NCBI GenBank assembly: GCA_947302065.1
Contig: CAMYUO010000165.1
Span: 1-5,301, forward strand
From: an uncultured Clostridia bacterium
Lineage (GTDB): Bacteria; Bacillota; Clostridia; Oscillospirales; Ruminococcaceae
Direction: 5' to 3'
Length of the DNA: 5,301 bases
How positions within the stretch are numbered: the stretch's first letter is position 1; every line of letters begins with the position of its first letter. The notes under the pieces were generated by a model, which saw nothing but the letters and a program-made list of their open reading frames with translations, searched no databases and had not been told where the DNA came from. Shown piece by piece: positions 5,198 to 5,301 of this stretch. The translations under genes were made by a program, and so were the position numbers.

Positions 5198-5301
5198 CTA
5201 TCCCATATACATTCCCAGCGACTCTTTCTTCTCCCATTCTTCCTTGAGCCGCTTGCGGTCAACGGGAGCGTAGTGCTTGTCCTCGTCCTCATCGCTGTCC
5301 T
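5198..5301 (-). CDS. C-terminal end of an unrecognised protein (partial, 5' end beyond window)
   Basis: The minus frame from the right edge encodes 33 complete residues before TAG (5200-5198). It opens with an acidic run (DSDEDEDK) and continues with DRKRLKEEWEKKESLG, a charged helix, ending MYMG. The other two minus frames here either contain early stops or run out of frame into the xis start, and the charge pattern and codon choice favour this frame. Position next to xis and int, 30 nt upstream of xis, is where integrative elements often carry a replication initiator or relaxase. The visible tail is too short to show this, so no function is assigned. Confidence 0.6.
   Translation of the reverse strand, partial: DSDEDEDKHYAPVDRKRLKEEWEKKESLGMYMG

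Noticed and set aside
4875..5237. N-terminal extension of the integrase frame to 591 aa
   Set aside because: The extra 121 codons run through xis in another frame and through the inverted repeat. GGAGG at 4882-4886 sits 7 nt before ATG 4874, and the protein from there starts with a normal arm-binding domain.

Overview
The window looks like a chromosomal segment from a Gram-positive anaerobe of the Firmicutes/Clostridia, probably Ruminococcus-like. This rests on very strong AGGAGG-type ribosome binding sites, near-perfect sigma-A promoters (TTGACA-N17-TATAAT, twice with an extended -10), mixed GC content, GTG/TTG starts, and a clostridial-style integrase. The genus is inference; no phylogenetic marker protein is present. 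All protein genes are on the minus strand. The only plus-strand gene is a tRNA.

Left part (1-2460), apparently host backbone. A single-pass membrane protein with an FxLYD-like extracellular segment is cut by the left edge. Upstream of it is a sodium:solute symporter (start best placed at a TTG at 2108, 521 aa) with its own promoter at 2251-2279 and a perfect intrinsic terminator at 505-531. A divergent intergenic region separates the symporter promoter from a consensus promoter that drives an initiator tRNA-fMet (2461-2537), followed by a strong terminator (2543-2579).

Right part (2580-5301), apparently one end of an integrated mobile element whose attachment site is probably the 3' end of the tRNA-fMet gene. 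Next to the tRNA lie three short direct repeats spaced one helical turn apart, which look like integrase arm-type sites. Then come a Phd/YefM-RelE/ParE toxin-antitoxin pair with its own promoter, a 470-aa tyrosine integrase, a 65-aa excisionase-type HTH protein, and the last 33 codons of an unrecognised, acidic/basic C-terminal tail that continues past the right edge. The layout tRNA - att - TA - int - xis - (next gene) is typical of integrative elements: int and xis would set integration and excision, and the TA pair would penalise loss of the element. The other end of the element is outside the window.

The most notable feature is the integrase. It has a complete catalytic set (R291, K330, H409, R412, H435, Y445), but a Cro/CI-type (XRE) helix-turn-helix of about 57 residues sits inside its core-binding domain. 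Upstream of it, between xis and int, is a perfect 11-bp inverted repeat (4897-4923) with ACAA...TTGT ends. This raises the testable idea that the integrase regulates its own expression through the inserted domain. I see no CRISPR array, rRNA, IS element or clear riboswitch.
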